64,000 bases of DNA from a bacterium. GTDB lineage: Bacteria; UBA10199; 2-02-FULL-44-16; JAAZCA01. Below the pieces are notes generated by a model. That model was not told the DNA's origin. It made no database searches and saw only the letters and a list, made by a program, of their open reading frames with translations. Below, one piece after another: positions 24,120 to 33,599 of the stretch; position 1 is the stretch's first letter; each line of letters starts with the position of its first letter. The position numbers and the translations under genes were made by a program. The stretch is from the NCBI GenBank assembly GCA_021810905.1, contig JAJZQH010000004.1, forward strand, positions 62,001 to 126,000. Reading direction: 5' to 3'.

Positions 24120-25799
24120 ATGAGCATCAACGCCTGCAATATTCTCCTTGGCGGAGAGGCAGGGCAGGGCCTCGTTACGGTGGGCAACCTGCTGGCGAAG
24201 ATACTCGTGCGCCACGGCTATTACATAGTCGTTACGGAAAGTTATCAGTCCCGCATTCGCGGGGGCCACAACACCTTCTCCATACGCGTGAGTGCCGATC
24301 CGATCACTGCGTCGCAGGACAAAGTCGACCTGCTCGTAGCGCTCAATGCACAGACCGTGACGATAGACGGTGGAACTCTTTCAGATACGGGAACGATAGT
24401 GACCGATGAGGCATTCGGCGTGACTTGCGATCGATGTCTCCAGGCGCCCTACAGGCAGCTCGCCTCGGCGCGCTACGCGAATACCGTTGCGCTGGGCCTT
24501 GCGGCATCGTTGCTCGGCCTATCTCAGGATATCTGTTCGGAAGCGGTGAGGGAGGCGTTCGGGAGAAAAGGTCCTGAAGTTATTGAGGAGAATCTGCAGG
24601 CTCTCGCAGGCGCGTACCAATGGAGCGCCGGCAAATCCACACCTTGTCCTGGGCTGCCAAAAATCTCAGCCCCAGAGAAGCGCCTGGTGATGAATGGCAA
24701 CGACGCCATCGCCCTCGGCGCGCTCTCCGCCGGGATAAAATTTTATTCGTTCTATCCCATGACCCCGTCCACTTCGATCGGGCTCGTGCTCGCGGCAAAT
24801 GCCGCGCGCATGGGGATGGTGGTTGAGCAGGCCGAAGACGAGATCGCCGCGATCAACATGGCCATCGGCGCGTCCTTCGCGGGCGCGCCCAGCATGGTAT
24901 CGACCTCCGGGGGCGGATTTGCGCTCATGGTGGAGGGAGTGAGCCTCGCTGCGATGACGGAGACGCCGCTCGTTATCGCGGTCGGTCAAAGGCCTGCGCC
25001 GGCAACTGGATTGCCCACGCGCACGGAGCAGTCGGATCTCGAGTTCGTGCTTCACTCGGGCCACGGCGAATTTCCCAGGGCGATCTTCGCGCCTGGGAGC
25101 GTTGAGGACTGTTTCTTTCTCACGCGAAGGGCGTTTGAAATCGCAGAGCACTCGCAGAGTCCGGTTTTCATTCTCTTCGATCAGTTCCTTGCAGACTCGC
25201 AGCGCGCAGTGAAGCCGTTCGATCTGGCGGGTCTCCCGCCGATAGAGGTCGGCGCCCGGCCGGATGGCGTAAAGACTCCCTATCGACGCTTTGAGCTCAC
25301 GGCGGACGGCGTATCTCCGCGGCTCTTTCCCGGCATGGGCGAACATCTGGTGATCGCGGACAGCGACGAGCACACGGAGGACGGTCACATCACTGAAGAC
25401 CTCTCAATCCGAAAGGCGATGGTGGAAAAGAGACTTGCAAAGCTCGAATGGATCCGCAGCCAGGCGACTCCTCCGTCATTCGCCGGCGATGAATCGCCCG
25501 ATATACTGCTCGTCACGTGGGGTTCTACATTCGGCGCTGCGCTGGAAGCCGTCGAGACGATGAGGTCGCGCGGCAGAAAGGCTGCGCTTCTCAATTTTTC
25601 GCAGGTCTGGCCGCTCGTTCCGCAGCAGTTCATGGATAAACTCAAGGGTGCAAAAGAGGTGGTGGGCGTGGAAGGGAATGCCACGGCCCAGTTCGCTCGG
25701 CTCATTCGGCGGGAAACGGGATTTGAAATAGCGCGCACGATTTTGCGCTACGACGGACTGCCGATCACGCCGGAGTGGATTTTAAGGGAGATAAAGTAA
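24120..25799 (+). CDS. 2-oxoacid:ferredoxin oxidoreductase, fused gamma-alpha subunit
   Basis: 559 residues. The gamma domain (about 1-180: NILLGGEAGQGLVTVGNLLA, RIRGGHNTFSIRVS) is fused to the alpha/pyrimidine-binding domain (about 195-559: MNGNDAIALGALSAGIKFYS, YPMTPSTSIG, EQAEDEIAAINMAIGAS, STSGGGFALM, GLPTRTEQSDL). This KorA-like arrangement with the separate beta gene at 25902 oxidises a 2-oxoacid with CoA and reduces ferredoxin. 2-Oxoglutarate or a branched-chain oxoacid are both possible. It lies inside the oxygen-defence cluster between two ferritin-like genes. Confidence 0.93.
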   Translation: MSINACNILLGGEAGQGLVTVGNLLAKILVRHGYYIVVTESYQSRIRGGHNTFSIRVSADPITASQDKVDLLVALNAQTVTIDGGTLSDTGTIVTDEAFGVTCDRCLQAPYRQLASARYANTVALGLAASLLGLSQDICSEAVREAFGRKGPEVIEENLQALAGAYQWSAGKSTPCPGLPKISAPEKRLVMNGNDAIALGALSAGIKFYSFYPMTPSTSIGLVLAANAARMGMVVEQAEDEIAAINMAIGASFAGAPSMVSTSGGGFALMVEGVSLAAMTETPLVIAVGQRPAPATGLPTRTEQSDLEFVLHSGHGEFPRAIFAPGSVEDCFFLTRRAFEIAEHSQSPVFILFDQFLADSQRAVKPFDLAGLPPIEVGARPDGVKTPYRRFELTADGVSPRLFPGMGEHLVIADSDEHTEDGHITEDLSIRKAMVEKRLAKLEWIRSQATPPSFAGDESPDILLVTWGSTFGAALEAVETMRSRGRKAALLNFSQVWPLVPQQFMDKLKGAKEVVGVEGNATAQFARLIRRETGFEIARTILRYDGLPITPEWILREIK

Positions 25800-25802
25800 A
25801 AC

Positions 25803-25890
25803 TGCGTCGTTCGTCGTTAGTCGTTCGTATTTCGCAACCCGTTAATCGTCAGTTTGCGAACGACTAACGGCGAAATACGAACGACGGATT
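25803..25890. repeat. Inverted repeat of the CGAACGAC family between alpha and beta subunits
   Basis: CGTCGTTCGTCGTTAGTCG (left) is complementary to CGACTAACGGCGAAATACG plus AACGACG (right), separated by about 35 bp. CGAAATACGAACGACG recurs exactly at about 52104-52119; a related tandem lies at 59400-59428. Confidence 0.75.
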
Positions 25891-25901
25891 TCGGAGTTCC
25901 C

Positions 25902-26753
25902 ATGGTGAACTTGCAGGACAACGGCAAATACGAGACAGCATGGTGCCCGGGGTGCGGCAACTTTCCGATGCTGGACGCGATGAAGCGCGCGCTGGTGAAG
26001 CTCGATCTTGCGCCGCATCAGGTGCTCTTCGTCTCCGGCATCGGCCAGGCGGCAAAGGCGCCGCATTATCTGAACGCAAATTTGTTCAACGGGCTTCACG
26101 GGCGATCGCTGCCAGCGGCAACCGGCGCCAAGATAGCAAACAAGAATCTTGTCGTGATCGACGAGAGCGGCGACGGATGCATGTACGGCGAGGGAGGGAA
26201 TCACTTTCTCGCGGCGATCAGGCGAAATATCGACATCACCGTAATCGTGCACAATAACCAGATCTACGGCCTCACAAAGGGCCAGGCGAGCCCGACGACA
26301 GACGAGGGCGTCGTCACAAAGGCCCAGCCGCAGGGGGTGATTGAAGAGCCTTTTCATCCGCTCGCGGTGGCTGTCGCCTTGCACGCTGGTTTTGTGGCCC
26401 GCAGCTTCTCCGGCCTGCAGGATCATCTGGTGGATATGATCGTCGCGGCGGTGCGGCACCGCGGATTTTCTCTCGTCGACGTGCTGCAGCCGTGCGTCTC
26501 GTTCAACAAGGTCAATACATTCGCATGGTATAAGAAACGCTGCTCGGAGCTGCCGAACGAATACGACCCCACGGACTGGAACCTCGCGCTTAGGACGGCG
26601 TCGGAGTGGGGCGACCGCATCCCTATCGGCGTCATCTACAAAAACGATCGCCCGGCGTTTGAAGATCGCATCGACGCGCTGAAGGGCGGGCCGCTTGTCG
26701 GGGCGCCCGTTCCTCAGGATGCGCTTGCGCAGGTGATGGCCGCGTATGCCTGA
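25902..26753 (+). CDS. 2-oxoacid:ferredoxin oxidoreductase, beta (TPP) subunit
   Basis: 283 residues starting MVNLQDNGKYETAWCPGCGN; a longer frame to 25854 translates the upstream repeat and is rejected. The CPGCG cysteines bind an iron-sulfur cluster. The TPP-binding motif is DESGDGCMYGEGGNHFL (GDG followed by the metal-binding part), with VIVHNNQIYGLTKGQASPTT after it, as in KorB/PorB. It pairs with the gene at 24120, despite the repeat-filled 100-bp gap. Confidence 0.94.
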   Translation: MVNLQDNGKYETAWCPGCGNFPMLDAMKRALVKLDLAPHQVLFVSGIGQAAKAPHYLNANLFNGLHGRSLPAATGAKIANKNLVVIDESGDGCMYGEGGNHFLAAIRRNIDITVIVHNNQIYGLTKGQASPTTDEGVVTKAQPQGVIEEPFHPLAVAVALHAGFVARSFSGLQDHLVDMIVAAVRHRGFSLVDVLQPCVSFNKVNTFAWYKKRCSELPNEYDPTDWNLALRTASEWGDRIPIGVIYKNDRPAFEDRIDALKGGPLVGAPVPQDALAQVMAAYA

Positions 26754-26768
26754 GTGAACGGAGGAAAC

Positions 26769-27260
26769 ATGGAAAAAGAACTCACAGTGGTGGAGATAAT
26801 CGGCCTCGGAATCCGGAGCGAGGAGGACGCCGCGAGATTCTACGGAGCGCTCTCAAAAAAAATAAAAAACGAGCTCGTGCGCGCCAAATACGAGAGCCTC
26901 GCGAGGGAAGAAGAATCTCATCGCCACATGCTCCGCGTCATGTACGAGAAGATGACCGGCGAGAGGAATCCCCCGCGGATTCCAGGCGCCCCGGTGACGG
27001 CAGAGGGCGGCGGCATTCCTCTCATATCGGAATCGCTGGAAGAACTTTTGCAGTACGCAATGTCGCGCGAGCGCGAGTCCTGCGAGTTCTATCGCAAACT
27101 CGCTCCGAGGATGTCAGATGGTGCATCGCGCCGCACCATCGAGTATCTCGCGGATATTGAAAAAGGACACGAGTCGCTGCTCAGGTCCGAGCTCGAGGCG
27201 TATCGGCGTGACATAAACTGGTATGCGGAGAAGCCGGACATCCAGCTCGTGGGCCCGTGA
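26769..27260 (+). CDS. Ferritin-like/rubrerythrin-family protein
   Basis: 163 residues, ATG 26769 with GGAGG. Two four-helix ligand sets: GIRSEEDAARFYGALS, YESLAREEESHRHMLRVMYE, AMSRERESCEFYRKLAP and YLADIEKGHESLLRSELEAY. No Cys knuckle domain. A second small diiron protein of the cluster, likely in peroxide or iron handling. Begins 15 bp after the beta subunit gene. Confidence 0.85.
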   Translation: MEKELTVVEIIGLGIRSEEDAARFYGALSKKIKNELVRAKYESLAREEESHRHMLRVMYEKMTGERNPPRIPGAPVTAEGGGIPLISESLEELLQYAMSRERESCEFYRKLAPRMSDGASRRTIEYLADIEKGHESLLRSELEAYRRDINWYAEKPDIQLVGP

Positions 27261-27284
27261 GTTGTGAGCTGAAGCTATTTCATA

Positions 27285-27372
27285 GCCCCCTCCCCTTTGT
27301 AAGGGGAGGGTTGGGGTGGGGTAGATCGTGCAGTATCTACCTCCCCCTACCCCTCCTTACAAAGGAGGGGAA
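27285..27372. repeat. Dispersed TAGATC-type palindrome (copy 2)
   Basis: CCCCCTCCCC-TTTGTAA-GGGGAGGG, GGGGTAGATC, centre, TATCTACC, then CCCCTCC-TTACAAA-GGAGGGG. An almost complete ~88-bp palindrome between two genes of the defence cluster; it could attenuate read-through. Confidence 0.9.
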
Positions 27373-27412
27373 TTATAATCATAAGTCATGACTTGTGTTA
27401 TCAAGGAGTAAT

Positions 27413-27940
27413 ATGGATCATCAAATTTTCGCCGATACGCCAGGCCTCAATCAGGCGCTTTTTCAAGTGACGCACGGGTTGTATATCCTCACCTCGGTTG
27501 TCGGCGAGAAGATCAACGGCCAGTGCCTCGATTCGCTCATGCAGGTGACGAATATGCCTCCCCGCATCGCCATCGGCGTGGGCAAGCGTTCGCTCACGCA
27601 TGAGATGATCGTGGAGTCGGGAATTTTCGCAGCCAATGCGATAGACCGTGAATGCATCGCATGCTACGACATGGTGAAGCACTTCGGTTTCCAGTCCGGC
27701 CGCAAGGTCGACAAGTTCGCGAACATTGCATACGTGAAAGGCGAACTCGGAGCTCCGATATTGCCGGACTCCAAGGCGTTCTTCGAGTGCCGAATTGTTC
27801 GCGAGCTTACACTCGATCTCGGCACCCATTCGCTTTTCGTGGCGCAGGTGGAGCGCGCCGGTACTCAGGCGCAGGGCGAACCTCTGACATATAACGAATA
27901 TCGCAGGGTGATGAAACGTGGGATGAAGGAGGGGGGATGA
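27413..27940 (+). CDS. Flavin reductase-like FMN-binding protein
   Basis: 175 residues from ATG 27413, preceded by AAGGAG (a GTG at 27395 lies before that site and is rejected). Split-barrel FMN fold: [65 protein letters not shown]. It resembles the flavin-reductase module of high-molecular-weight rubredoxin (Hrb). Its stop overlaps the rubredoxin start (ATGA), so here the two modules are separate but coupled genes. Likely passes NAD(P)H electrons to rubredoxin. Confidence 0.9.
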   Translation: MDHQIFADTPGLNQALFQVTHGLYILTSVVGEKINGQCLDSLMQVTNMPPRIAIGVGKRSLTHEMIVESGIFAANAIDRECIACYDMVKHFGFQSGRKVDKFANIAYVKGELGAPILPDSKAFFECRIVRELTLDLGTHSLFVAQVERAGTQAQGEPLTYNEYRRVMKRGMKEGG

Positions 27941-28101
27941 AGGAAAAATGGTTATGTCAGGTGTGCGGTTACGTCTATGATCCGTCAGCCGGCGATCCCG
28001 CAAACGGTGTAGCGCCGGGCACTTCGTTCGAGGATCTTCCGGAAGACTGGGTCTGTCCGGAATGCGGCGTTGGCAAAGACCAGTTTGAAAAACTCGAATA
28101 A
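27937..28101 (+). CDS. Rubredoxin
   Basis: 54-residue electron carrier with a single Fe(Cys)4 site: [15 protein letters not shown] and [14 protein letters not shown] supply both CxxC knuckles. ATG 27937 is preceded by GGAGGGGGG and overlaps the flavin reductase stop by 4 nt. Expected partner of the FprA flavo-diiron protein and rubrerythrin encoded upstream. Confidence 0.97.
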   Translation: MKEKWLCQVCGYVYDPSAGDPANGVAPGTSFEDLPEDWVCPECGVGKDQFEKLE

Positions 28102-28118
28102 CCAGTCCAGGGGCGGCG

Positions 28119-28814
28119 ATGACAGGCATGCATACGGTCCGCTGCGGTAAAGCTGAATACGTTCCGACAAAGATCGTCTGCGTGGGCAGGAACTTTCCTA
28201 ACCACGTGAAGGAAATGGGAGGTTCTGTTTTGCCCGCGGAGCCGGTCATCTTCATCAAACCGAATTCCTCGGTATCATTCGATCCTGCCGAAGTCATAAT
28301 ACCGTCGTCTCTTGGCCTTTTGCACCACGAGGTCGAGCTGTGCGCACTTATGCGGAAATGCGGCAGAGATATCTCTCAAAAGGAAGCGGAATCCTCCGTG
28401 TTCGGCTACGCCGTGGGCATAGATTTTACGCTGCGCGAGAGGCAGGCCGCGGCCAAGAAAGCCGGCGAGCCGTGGACGCTTGCAAAGGGTTTTGACGCGT
28501 CAGCTGTTTTCGGCAAATTCGTACCGAGCTGCGATTTAGCGGAACCGTTCACGCGCGATATAACGCTCTCGATAAATGGAGAACCGAAGCAGCGCGGCAA
28601 CATGAAAGAGATGCTCTTTGCGCCGGCAGAGATAATATCCTTTGTCTCACGATTCATGACTATCGAGGAGGGAGACGTCCTCATGTGCGGAACTCCAGCG
28701 GGCGTGGGAGAGGTGAGGCATCACGATTTGATCGATGCTGATATCGACGGCCTGCCGCCAATTCATTTCAGGGTGATTCGCGATCTGCCCGAAACTCTGC
28801 CGTTCTCGGTCTGA
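28119..28814 (+). CDS. Fumarylacetoacetate hydrolase family protein
   Basis: 231 residues, FAH fold. Motifs: KIVCVGRNFPNHVKEMGG, PVIFIKPNSSVSF, LHHEVELCALMRKCGR (metal-binding Glu), VGIDFTLRERQ, KGFDASAVFGKFVP and the final MCGTPAGVGEV. Members act as acylpyruvate hydrolases, oxaloacetate decarboxylases or 2-hydroxyhepta-dienedioate isomerases; the substrate cannot be assigned. Starts 17 bp after rubredoxin. Confidence 0.9.
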   Translation: MTGMHTVRCGKAEYVPTKIVCVGRNFPNHVKEMGGSVLPAEPVIFIKPNSSVSFDPAEVIIPSSLGLLHHEVELCALMRKCGRDISQKEAESSVFGYAVGIDFTLRERQAAAKKAGEPWTLAKGFDASAVFGKFVPSCDLAEPFTRDITLSINGEPKQRGNMKEMLFAPAEIISFVSRFMTIEEGDVLMCGTPAGVGEVRHHDLIDADIDGLPPIHFRVIRDLPETLPFSV

Positions 28815-28823
28815 GGTAATAAT

Positions 28824-29915
28824 ATGATATACGATGCCCTGCGTGGCGTGGGTCTTGAATCGCTGGATCTGCTTCTAAGGATGAGTCCGTACCTGCTCTT
28901 CGGATTCTTCGTCGCTGGCCTCATCCACGTCTTCATATCGCTCGATGCCGTCGCGCGCCATCTTGGAAAGAACAACGCCGCGTCCGTTATCAAAGCGGTG
29001 ATCTTGGGCATCCCGCTTCCTCTCTGTTCGTGCGGCGTGATCCCGGCCGCCGTTCTGCTCAGGAAGAAGGGCGCCTCGCGCGGCGCGGTGACGAGTTTTT
29101 TGATAGCCACGCCGATCACCGGAGTGGATTCCATATTCGCAACCTACTCCCTAATGGGTCTCTTCTTCGCCGCGTACCGGGTCATCGCTTCGTCGGTAAC
29201 AGCAATAGTCGCAGGGCTCCTGGCAAACGTGCTCATCAGAACGAAGGTTGCTTCGCCCTCAGAGCAACTGACGGAACCGGTAGCGGCGCCCGTGGAACAT
29301 TGCCATCACTGTGAACCGAGTGCCGATGCCGCGTTCGGTGCAGACGCGGCTACGGTCCGCCCTAACAAATTCGTGGAGCTCTTTCGCTACGCGTTCGTGG
29401 AGCTCATGGGCGACGTATGGCGGTGGCTTGCGCTCGGCATCATCATCGGCGGCATCATCTCCTACGTAATCCCCGCGGAGATGATAGAGAGATATCTCGG
29501 CTCCGATCTCCTCTCAATGCTCGCGATGCTGGTCATCGGAATCCCCATGTACGTCTGCGCAACCGGTTCGCTGCCGATCGCCGCGGCGCTGCTCATGAAG
29601 GGGATGAGCCCTGGCGCCGCGCTCGTCTTTCTGCTCGCCGGGCCTGCGACAAACGCCGTAACCATCACCGTGGTCGCACGCGAACTCGGCAAGCGCGTGG
29701 TGGTAATCTATGTCGCTTCAATAGCGATCGTGAGCGTGCTTGCAGGAATGGTGCTCAACTACTTCTGGCGCGCGGGCGGCGGCACGGAGCATATGATGGA
29801 GCACGGCGCCGTCATGGTCCCGCTCTGGGTTGAGATCTCATCGGCCGTTGTGCTCGGACTCATCTGCGTGTATCACGCGACGCGGGAAATGTTCGAAAGC
29901 CGGAGGCATTCGTGA
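28824..29915 (+). CDS. Permease of the SO_0444/ArsP (DUF318) family
   Basis: Inner-membrane protein of 363 residues, with two homologous halves of about four TM helices each. Each half has a signature: [20 protein letters not shown] (first) and [20 protein letters not shown] (second), with Cys in the membrane. The central soluble loop [15 protein letters not shown] has a His/Cys metal-binding look, as in SO_0444-type Cu/Zn efflux proteins. Metal or organoarsenical export is inferred. It overlaps the transketolase start by 4 nt. Confidence 0.85.
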   Translation: MIYDALRGVGLESLDLLLRMSPYLLFGFFVAGLIHVFISLDAVARHLGKNNAASVIKAVILGIPLPLCSCGVIPAAVLLRKKGASRGAVTSFLIATPITGVDSIFATYSLMGLFFAAYRVIASSVTAIVAGLLANVLIRTKVASPSEQLTEPVAAPVEHCHHCEPSADAAFGADAATVRPNKFVELFRYAFVELMGDVWRWLALGIIIGGIISYVIPAEMIERYLGSDLLSMLAMLVIGIPMYVCATGSLPIAAALLMKGMSPGAALVFLLAGPATNAVTITVVARELGKRVVVIYVASIAIVSVLAGMVLNYFWRAGGGTEHMMEHGAVMVPLWVEISSAVVLGLICVYHATREMFESRRHS

Positions 29916-31927
29916 ACAAGCTCAATGATTACGATATCGACGCGCTTTGCGTAAACTCCATCAGGATGCTGGCGGTGGATGAGGTGGAGCGTGCGAACTC
30001 CGGACATCCGGGTCTGCCCCTGGGTGCGGCGCCCATGGCCTATGTCCTCTGGACGCGATTTCTCAGGCACAACCCGCAAAATCCCTCGTGGCCCGATCGC
30101 GACCGGTTCATCCTCTCCGCGGGACATGGCTCTGCGCTCCTGTACGCGCTGCTTCACTTCACGGGCTACGACCTGCCGATGTCCGAGCTCATGCGTTTCA
30201 GGCAGTGGGAGAGCGCGACGCCGGGCCACCCTGAGCGCGGTTGCGCGCCGGGCGTGGAGGTAACGACCGGCCCCCTGGGCCAGGGCATCGGCATGGCCGT
30301 GGGTCACGCGATGGCCGAGCGCTTTCTTGCGGCGACGCACAACCGTCCCGGCGTGGATATCGTTGATCATCACACCTATGCCATCGTCTCGGACGGCGAC
30401 CTTATGGAAGGGATTTCGTCCGAAGCCGCGTCGTTTGCAGGCCATCAGCAGCTGGGCAAGCTGATCTGTCTCTACGACGACAACCACATCTCGATCGACG
30501 GCAGCACGGAGATGGCCTTCACCGAGGACGTGCCGGCCCGGTTCGAGGCATACGGATGGCACGTGCAAACGGTTGCGGACGGCAACGATCTGCATGCGAT
30601 CGAACGCGCGATAGAGCGGGCGCGGGATGATCTCAAGCGGCCATCTATCATAGCGGTGCGCACTCACATCGGCTTCGGCAGTCCGAAGCACGATACTGCA
30701 GCAGCCCACGGCGAGCCGCTGGGGGCTGAGGCTTTCAAGGCTACAAAGGCATTCTTCGGCTGGCCCGTCGACAAACCATTCTGGGTGCCCGATGACGCGG
30801 TTGCCCATATGCGCAGATGCGTGGAGCGCGGCCGCGAGCTTGAGAGCGCCTGGCTCGGAAGGCTCAAGGCGTACAGGGCGAATCATCCTGAAGAAGCGGA
30901 GCTGTTCGAGCGGGAGATCGGCGGGGAACTGCCCGATGGCTGGGAGCAATCCGTGCCGTCGTTCGAATCTGGCAAGTCGGTCGCCACGCGCGACGCCTCA
31001 GGCAAGGTCATCAACGCGCTCGCGCAAGTGCTGCCCAATCTCGTCGGCGGCTCGGCTGACCTGACACCGTCAGTAAAGACTTTCATAAACGACAGCAGCG
31101 AAGTTCAGCCGCTGCATCCCGCGGGACGCAACATCCACTTCGGCGTGCGCGAGCACGCGATGGGCGCCATCATCAACGGCATGGCGATACACGGCGGCGT
31201 GATTCCGTTCGGCGGCACGTTTCTCATCTTCTCCGATTACATGCGCCCGGCGATCAGGCTCGCGGCGCTTCAACATGCGCATTCGATCTTCGTCTTCACT
31301 CACGACTCCATCGGTCTCGGCGAGGATGGGCCCACTCATCAGCCGGTGGAGCATCTCATGTCTCTGCGCGCGATGCCCGTCCTCACGCTCATCCGCCCCG
31401 GCGACGCGAACGAGACGGCTGCCGCATGGAAGGTGGCGATCTCGCGCAAGGGCCCGGTGGCGTTTGCGCTCACGAGACAGAAGCTGCCGACGCTCGCGGA
31501 GACTGCGGATCGCGCGGGCGAGGGAGTAGCGCGCGGCGCCTACGTGCTCTCGGATTGTGAAGGAATCGCCGCGGCGATCCTGATCGCCACGGGCTCCGAG
31601 CTGCACCTTGCGATGGAGGCGCAGAGCGCGCTTGCTGCTGAGGGCATCAAGGCGCGCGTCGTATCGATGCCGTCGTGGGAGCTCTTCGAAGAGCAGCCGC
31701 GCGAATACCGCGACGCGGTGCTGCCGCCCACGATCAAAGCGCGCGTGGCCATCGAGGCGGGCGCCACATTCGGATGGAGCCGGTGGGTGGGCGATGGCGG
31801 CAAGGTCATAGGCCTCGACCGCTTCGGCGCCTCCGCGCCGGCGGAGGTCTTGATGAAGGAGTTGGGATTTACGGCGGAACACGTTGTTCAGGCAGCGAGG
31901 GAGCTCATCGGCAAAGCGCAGACGTAA
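29912..31927 (+). CDS. tkt: Transketolase
   Basis: TPP enzyme of the non-oxidative pentose phosphate pathway, 671 residues. Seen: [36 protein letters not shown], the TPP motif [19 protein letters not shown] with [20 protein letters not shown], the catalytic Glu in [12 protein letters not shown], and [15 protein letters not shown]. Start GTG 29912 overlaps the permease stop (GTGA). Confidence 0.97.
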   Translation: MNKLNDYDIDALCVNSIRMLAVDEVERANSGHPGLPLGAAPMAYVLWTRFLRHNPQNPSWPDRDRFILSAGHGSALLYALLHFTGYDLPMSELMRFRQWESATPGHPERGCAPGVEVTTGPLGQGIGMAVGHAMAERFLAATHNRPGVDIVDHHTYAIVSDGDLMEGISSEAASFAGHQQLGKLICLYDDNHISIDGSTEMAFTEDVPARFEAYGWHVQTVADGNDLHAIERAIERARDDLKRPSIIAVRTHIGFGSPKHDTAAAHGEPLGAEAFKATKAFFGWPVDKPFWVPDDAVAHMRRCVERGRELESAWLGRLKAYRANHPEEAELFEREIGGELPDGWEQSVPSFESGKSVATRDASGKVINALAQVLPNLVGGSADLTPSVKTFINDSSEVQPLHPAGRNIHFGVREHAMGAIINGMAIHGGVIPFGGTFLIFSDYMRPAIRLAALQHAHSIFVFTHDSIGLGEDGPTHQPVEHLMSLRAMPVLTLIRPGDANETAAAWKVAISRKGPVAFALTRQKLPTLAETADRAGEGVARGAYVLSDCEGIAAAILIATGSELHLAMEAQSALAAEGIKARVVSMPSWELFEEQPREYRDAVLPPTIKARVAIEAGATFGWSRWVGDGGKVIGLDRFGASAPAEVLMKELGFTAEHVVQAARELIGKAQT

Positions 31928-31970
31928 GCTAACTGCGGTGCCAGATTGCTGGCTCCGTGCCGCAAAGTAC

Positions 31971-32090
31971 GCGCGGCTCCCGCCCTCCCGGCGAATGAGT
32001 CGACAAGGAGTTAAGCTCAGCGCATCGAGCTAACGTTGGAGTAACTGCCATCGCGTTCCCGTTCATTCGGCGGGAGGGCGGAAGCCGCGC
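31971..32090. repeat. 120-bp inverted repeat between tkt and msrA
   Basis: GCGCGGCTCCCGCCCTCCC (31971-31989) pairs with GGGAGGGCGGAAGCCGCGC (32072-32090) with one mismatch; the stem continues into GGCGAATGAG/TTCATTCGGC. Beyond hairpins, nothing else is seen in the gap. Confidence 0.75.
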
Positions 32091-32141
32091 TTGCTATGTG
32101 CCACTTCGCTGAAAATATCGAGATATATGCAGGAGGTTCTT

Positions 32142-32612
32142 GTGGAAAAGGCTACGTTTGCAGCCGGGTGCTTCTGGGGGGTGGAGGAGACGTTCCGTGC
32201 GATCGACGGCGTCGTGAATACCGCCGTGGGGTACATGGGCGGAACGCTTGCCAATCCTTCCTACGAAGACGTGTGCACGGACGAGACCGGGCATGCGGAG
32301 GTAGTGCAGGTGGAGTTCGATCCCGCGCGCGTGAGCTTCGAGAAACTCCTGGATGTCTTCTGGCAGAATCACGATCCCACTACGCTCAACCGTCAGGGCC
32401 CGGACGAGGGGACGCAATATCGCTCCGCGATATTCTTTCACACGCCGGAGCAGGAGCGTGCCGCGCGCGCATCGATCGAAAGGCTCGCGGCGAGCGGACA
32501 ATTCAAGCGTCCGATCGTAACTCAGGTAGTGCCGGCAGCGGAATTCTGGCGCGCTGAGGAATATCACCAGCGCTATCTGCAGAAGCAGGGGCTTTCGAAG
32601 TGTCATATCTGA
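32142..32612 (+). CDS. msrA: Peptide methionine sulfoxide reductase A
   Basis: 156 residues. GTG 32142 is chosen because AGGAGG lies 7 nt upstream and the product opens directly as [19 protein letters not shown], the family start. The catalytic Cys is in GCFWG. Other hallmarks: [48 protein letters not shown], in pieces [18 protein letters not shown] and AIFFHTPEQ. Repairs Met-S-sulfoxide in proteins, fitting the nearby oxidative-stress genes. Confidence 0.96.
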   Translation: MEKATFAAGCFWGVEETFRAIDGVVNTAVGYMGGTLANPSYEDVCTDETGHAEVVQVEFDPARVSFEKLLDVFWQNHDPTTLNRQGPDEGTQYRSAIFFHTPEQERAARASIERLAASGQFKRPIVTQVVPAAEFWRAEEYHQRYLQKQGLSKCHI

Positions 32613-32964
32613 AGTCAGGTCCTCAAGTGCACCAAGGCGCCGCGTACAGTTGGCTCCTAGTTCATCTCGTGAGCGTTTTGGTCAGGAGGTTTTTGTCGAG
32701 GCACGCTCTCGTCGCCTCAGACGCCGACTCAGTCGCGGCGTGGTACCCACGCCGCGACACTTCGGCATTGTATAAGAGGCCATGCTGAAGGTCGTCGGCT
32801 GCCCTCCGGGCGCCGCGTTATTACTGAAGAAATTTCGGGAAATAGAATCCGGCAGTTTGTCATAATGACCATTACAGTCATTATATGGGACCATAAAAAC
32901 TTGCTGATAAATATGTTACAATAAATATGGGTCAATGATGGCCTCAACGAATAAAGGAGTTGAT
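32613..32964. other. Intergenic region without a gene; hairpins only
   Basis: 352 bp. A perfect hairpin GTCGCGGCGTGG-tac-CCACGCCGCGAC lies at about 32733-32759 and CATAATGAC-N7-GTCATTAT near 32861-32885. Between them is a short frame (MLKVVGCPPGAALLLKKFRE, from about 32782) that may be a remnant. An AT-rich stretch before 32965 probably holds the promoter of the next gene. Confidence 0.5.
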
Positions 32965-33189
32965 ATGAAACTGAATGACTCGAGCTTAAGAAAACAAATC
33001 AATACCGTGCGCCAGCGGACGGCAGACGCACACACAGAAATCCGAAAGAACATCCGAACTCTTGAAAAGCATCATAGGCGGTTGTGTAAAAAAATGCGGG
33101 CCGAAGATCTAACCGATGCTGAAAAGAATCTACTACAGACCATCATTAGAAAGCGGAATGATCTTGTCTATTTGCTCCTACGATGGTGA
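32965..33189 (+). CDS. Small helical hypothetical protein (74 residues)
   Basis: Unrecognised. ATG 32965 follows AAAGGAG. Sequence rich in Arg, Lys and Leu with heptad-like spacing: LRKQINTVRQRTADAHTEIR, TLEKHHRRLCKKMRA, LLQTIIRKRNDLVYLLLRW. Predicted as two antiparallel helices or a coiled coil. The stop is directly followed by the ATG of the next small gene, suggesting a pair. Located at the left edge of an accessory patch. Confidence 0.6.
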   Translation: MKLNDSSLRKQINTVRQRTADAHTEIRKNIRTLEKHHRRLCKKMRAEDLTDAEKNLLQTIIRKRNDLVYLLLRW

Positions 33190-33378
33190 ATGCGTTATCG
33201 ATCTCAAGGGGGCACTGCTAGGATTGGTACTCGAAAATTTGGATCAATCATCTGCAAAATTATCGAGAAACCTGTTCCGGTCGTGTTTAAAGATGGGAAG
33301 CAGATACCCGACTGTAAACACTTGGACAAGAATGACAGGTTTTGTAAGCTCACAAGAGAAAGATGCAATTTTGGATAG
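33190..33378 (+). CDS. Small Cys-rich hypothetical protein (62 residues)
   Basis: Unrecognised. The ATG immediately follows the preceding stop (TGAATG), so it may depend on coupled translation; no separate ribosome binding site is obvious. The N-terminal part is basic (MRYRSQGGTARIGTRKFG). The C-terminal part has IPDCKHLDKNDRFCKLTRER followed by CNFG. The C-x8-C-x6-C spacing could bind a metal. Coding status is moderately likely. Confidence 0.45.
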   Translation: MRYRSQGGTARIGTRKFGSIICKIIEKPVPVVFKDGKQIPDCKHLDKNDRFCKLTRERCNFG

Positions 33379-33453
33379 CCCAAGATATTCCCTCCGACAA
33401 CGAACACCGCTTGATGTCGAGTCAGGAGGCTTGATCCCTTGGGGAACTTCGTG

Positions 33454-33491
33454 TATTGATGCCTCATAAAGGACGTTATGAGGCATCAATA
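33454..33491. repeat. Perfect 16-bp-arm inverted repeat
   Basis: TATTGATGCCTCATAA (33454-33469) and TTATGAGGCATCAATA (33476-33491) around a 6-nt loop. There is no T-run, so it is not a standard terminator. It lies between the small Cys-rich gene and the ATPase operator-like array. Confidence 0.85.
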
Positions 33492-33525
33492 CCAGGCATT
33501 GAGGCTGATTGTTACCGCATAAAAG

Positions 33526-33569
33526 ACCACTCTTGGTGGACCACTATTAGTGGCCCACTTTTGGTGGAC
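33526..33569. promoter_or_regulatory. Three tandem CCACT-N-AGTGG-like palindromes upstream of AAA ATPase
   Basis: CCACTcttggTGG, CCACTattAGTGG and CCCACTtttggTGG follow each other with almost no spacing, ending about 30 bp before the ATPase ATG (33600). The arrangement suggests an operator array or repeat specific to this gene family. Compare 47809-47866. Confidence 0.5.
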
Positions 33570-33599
33570 AACTGCCGCCGGGCATGTTAAAAGTCTGCC

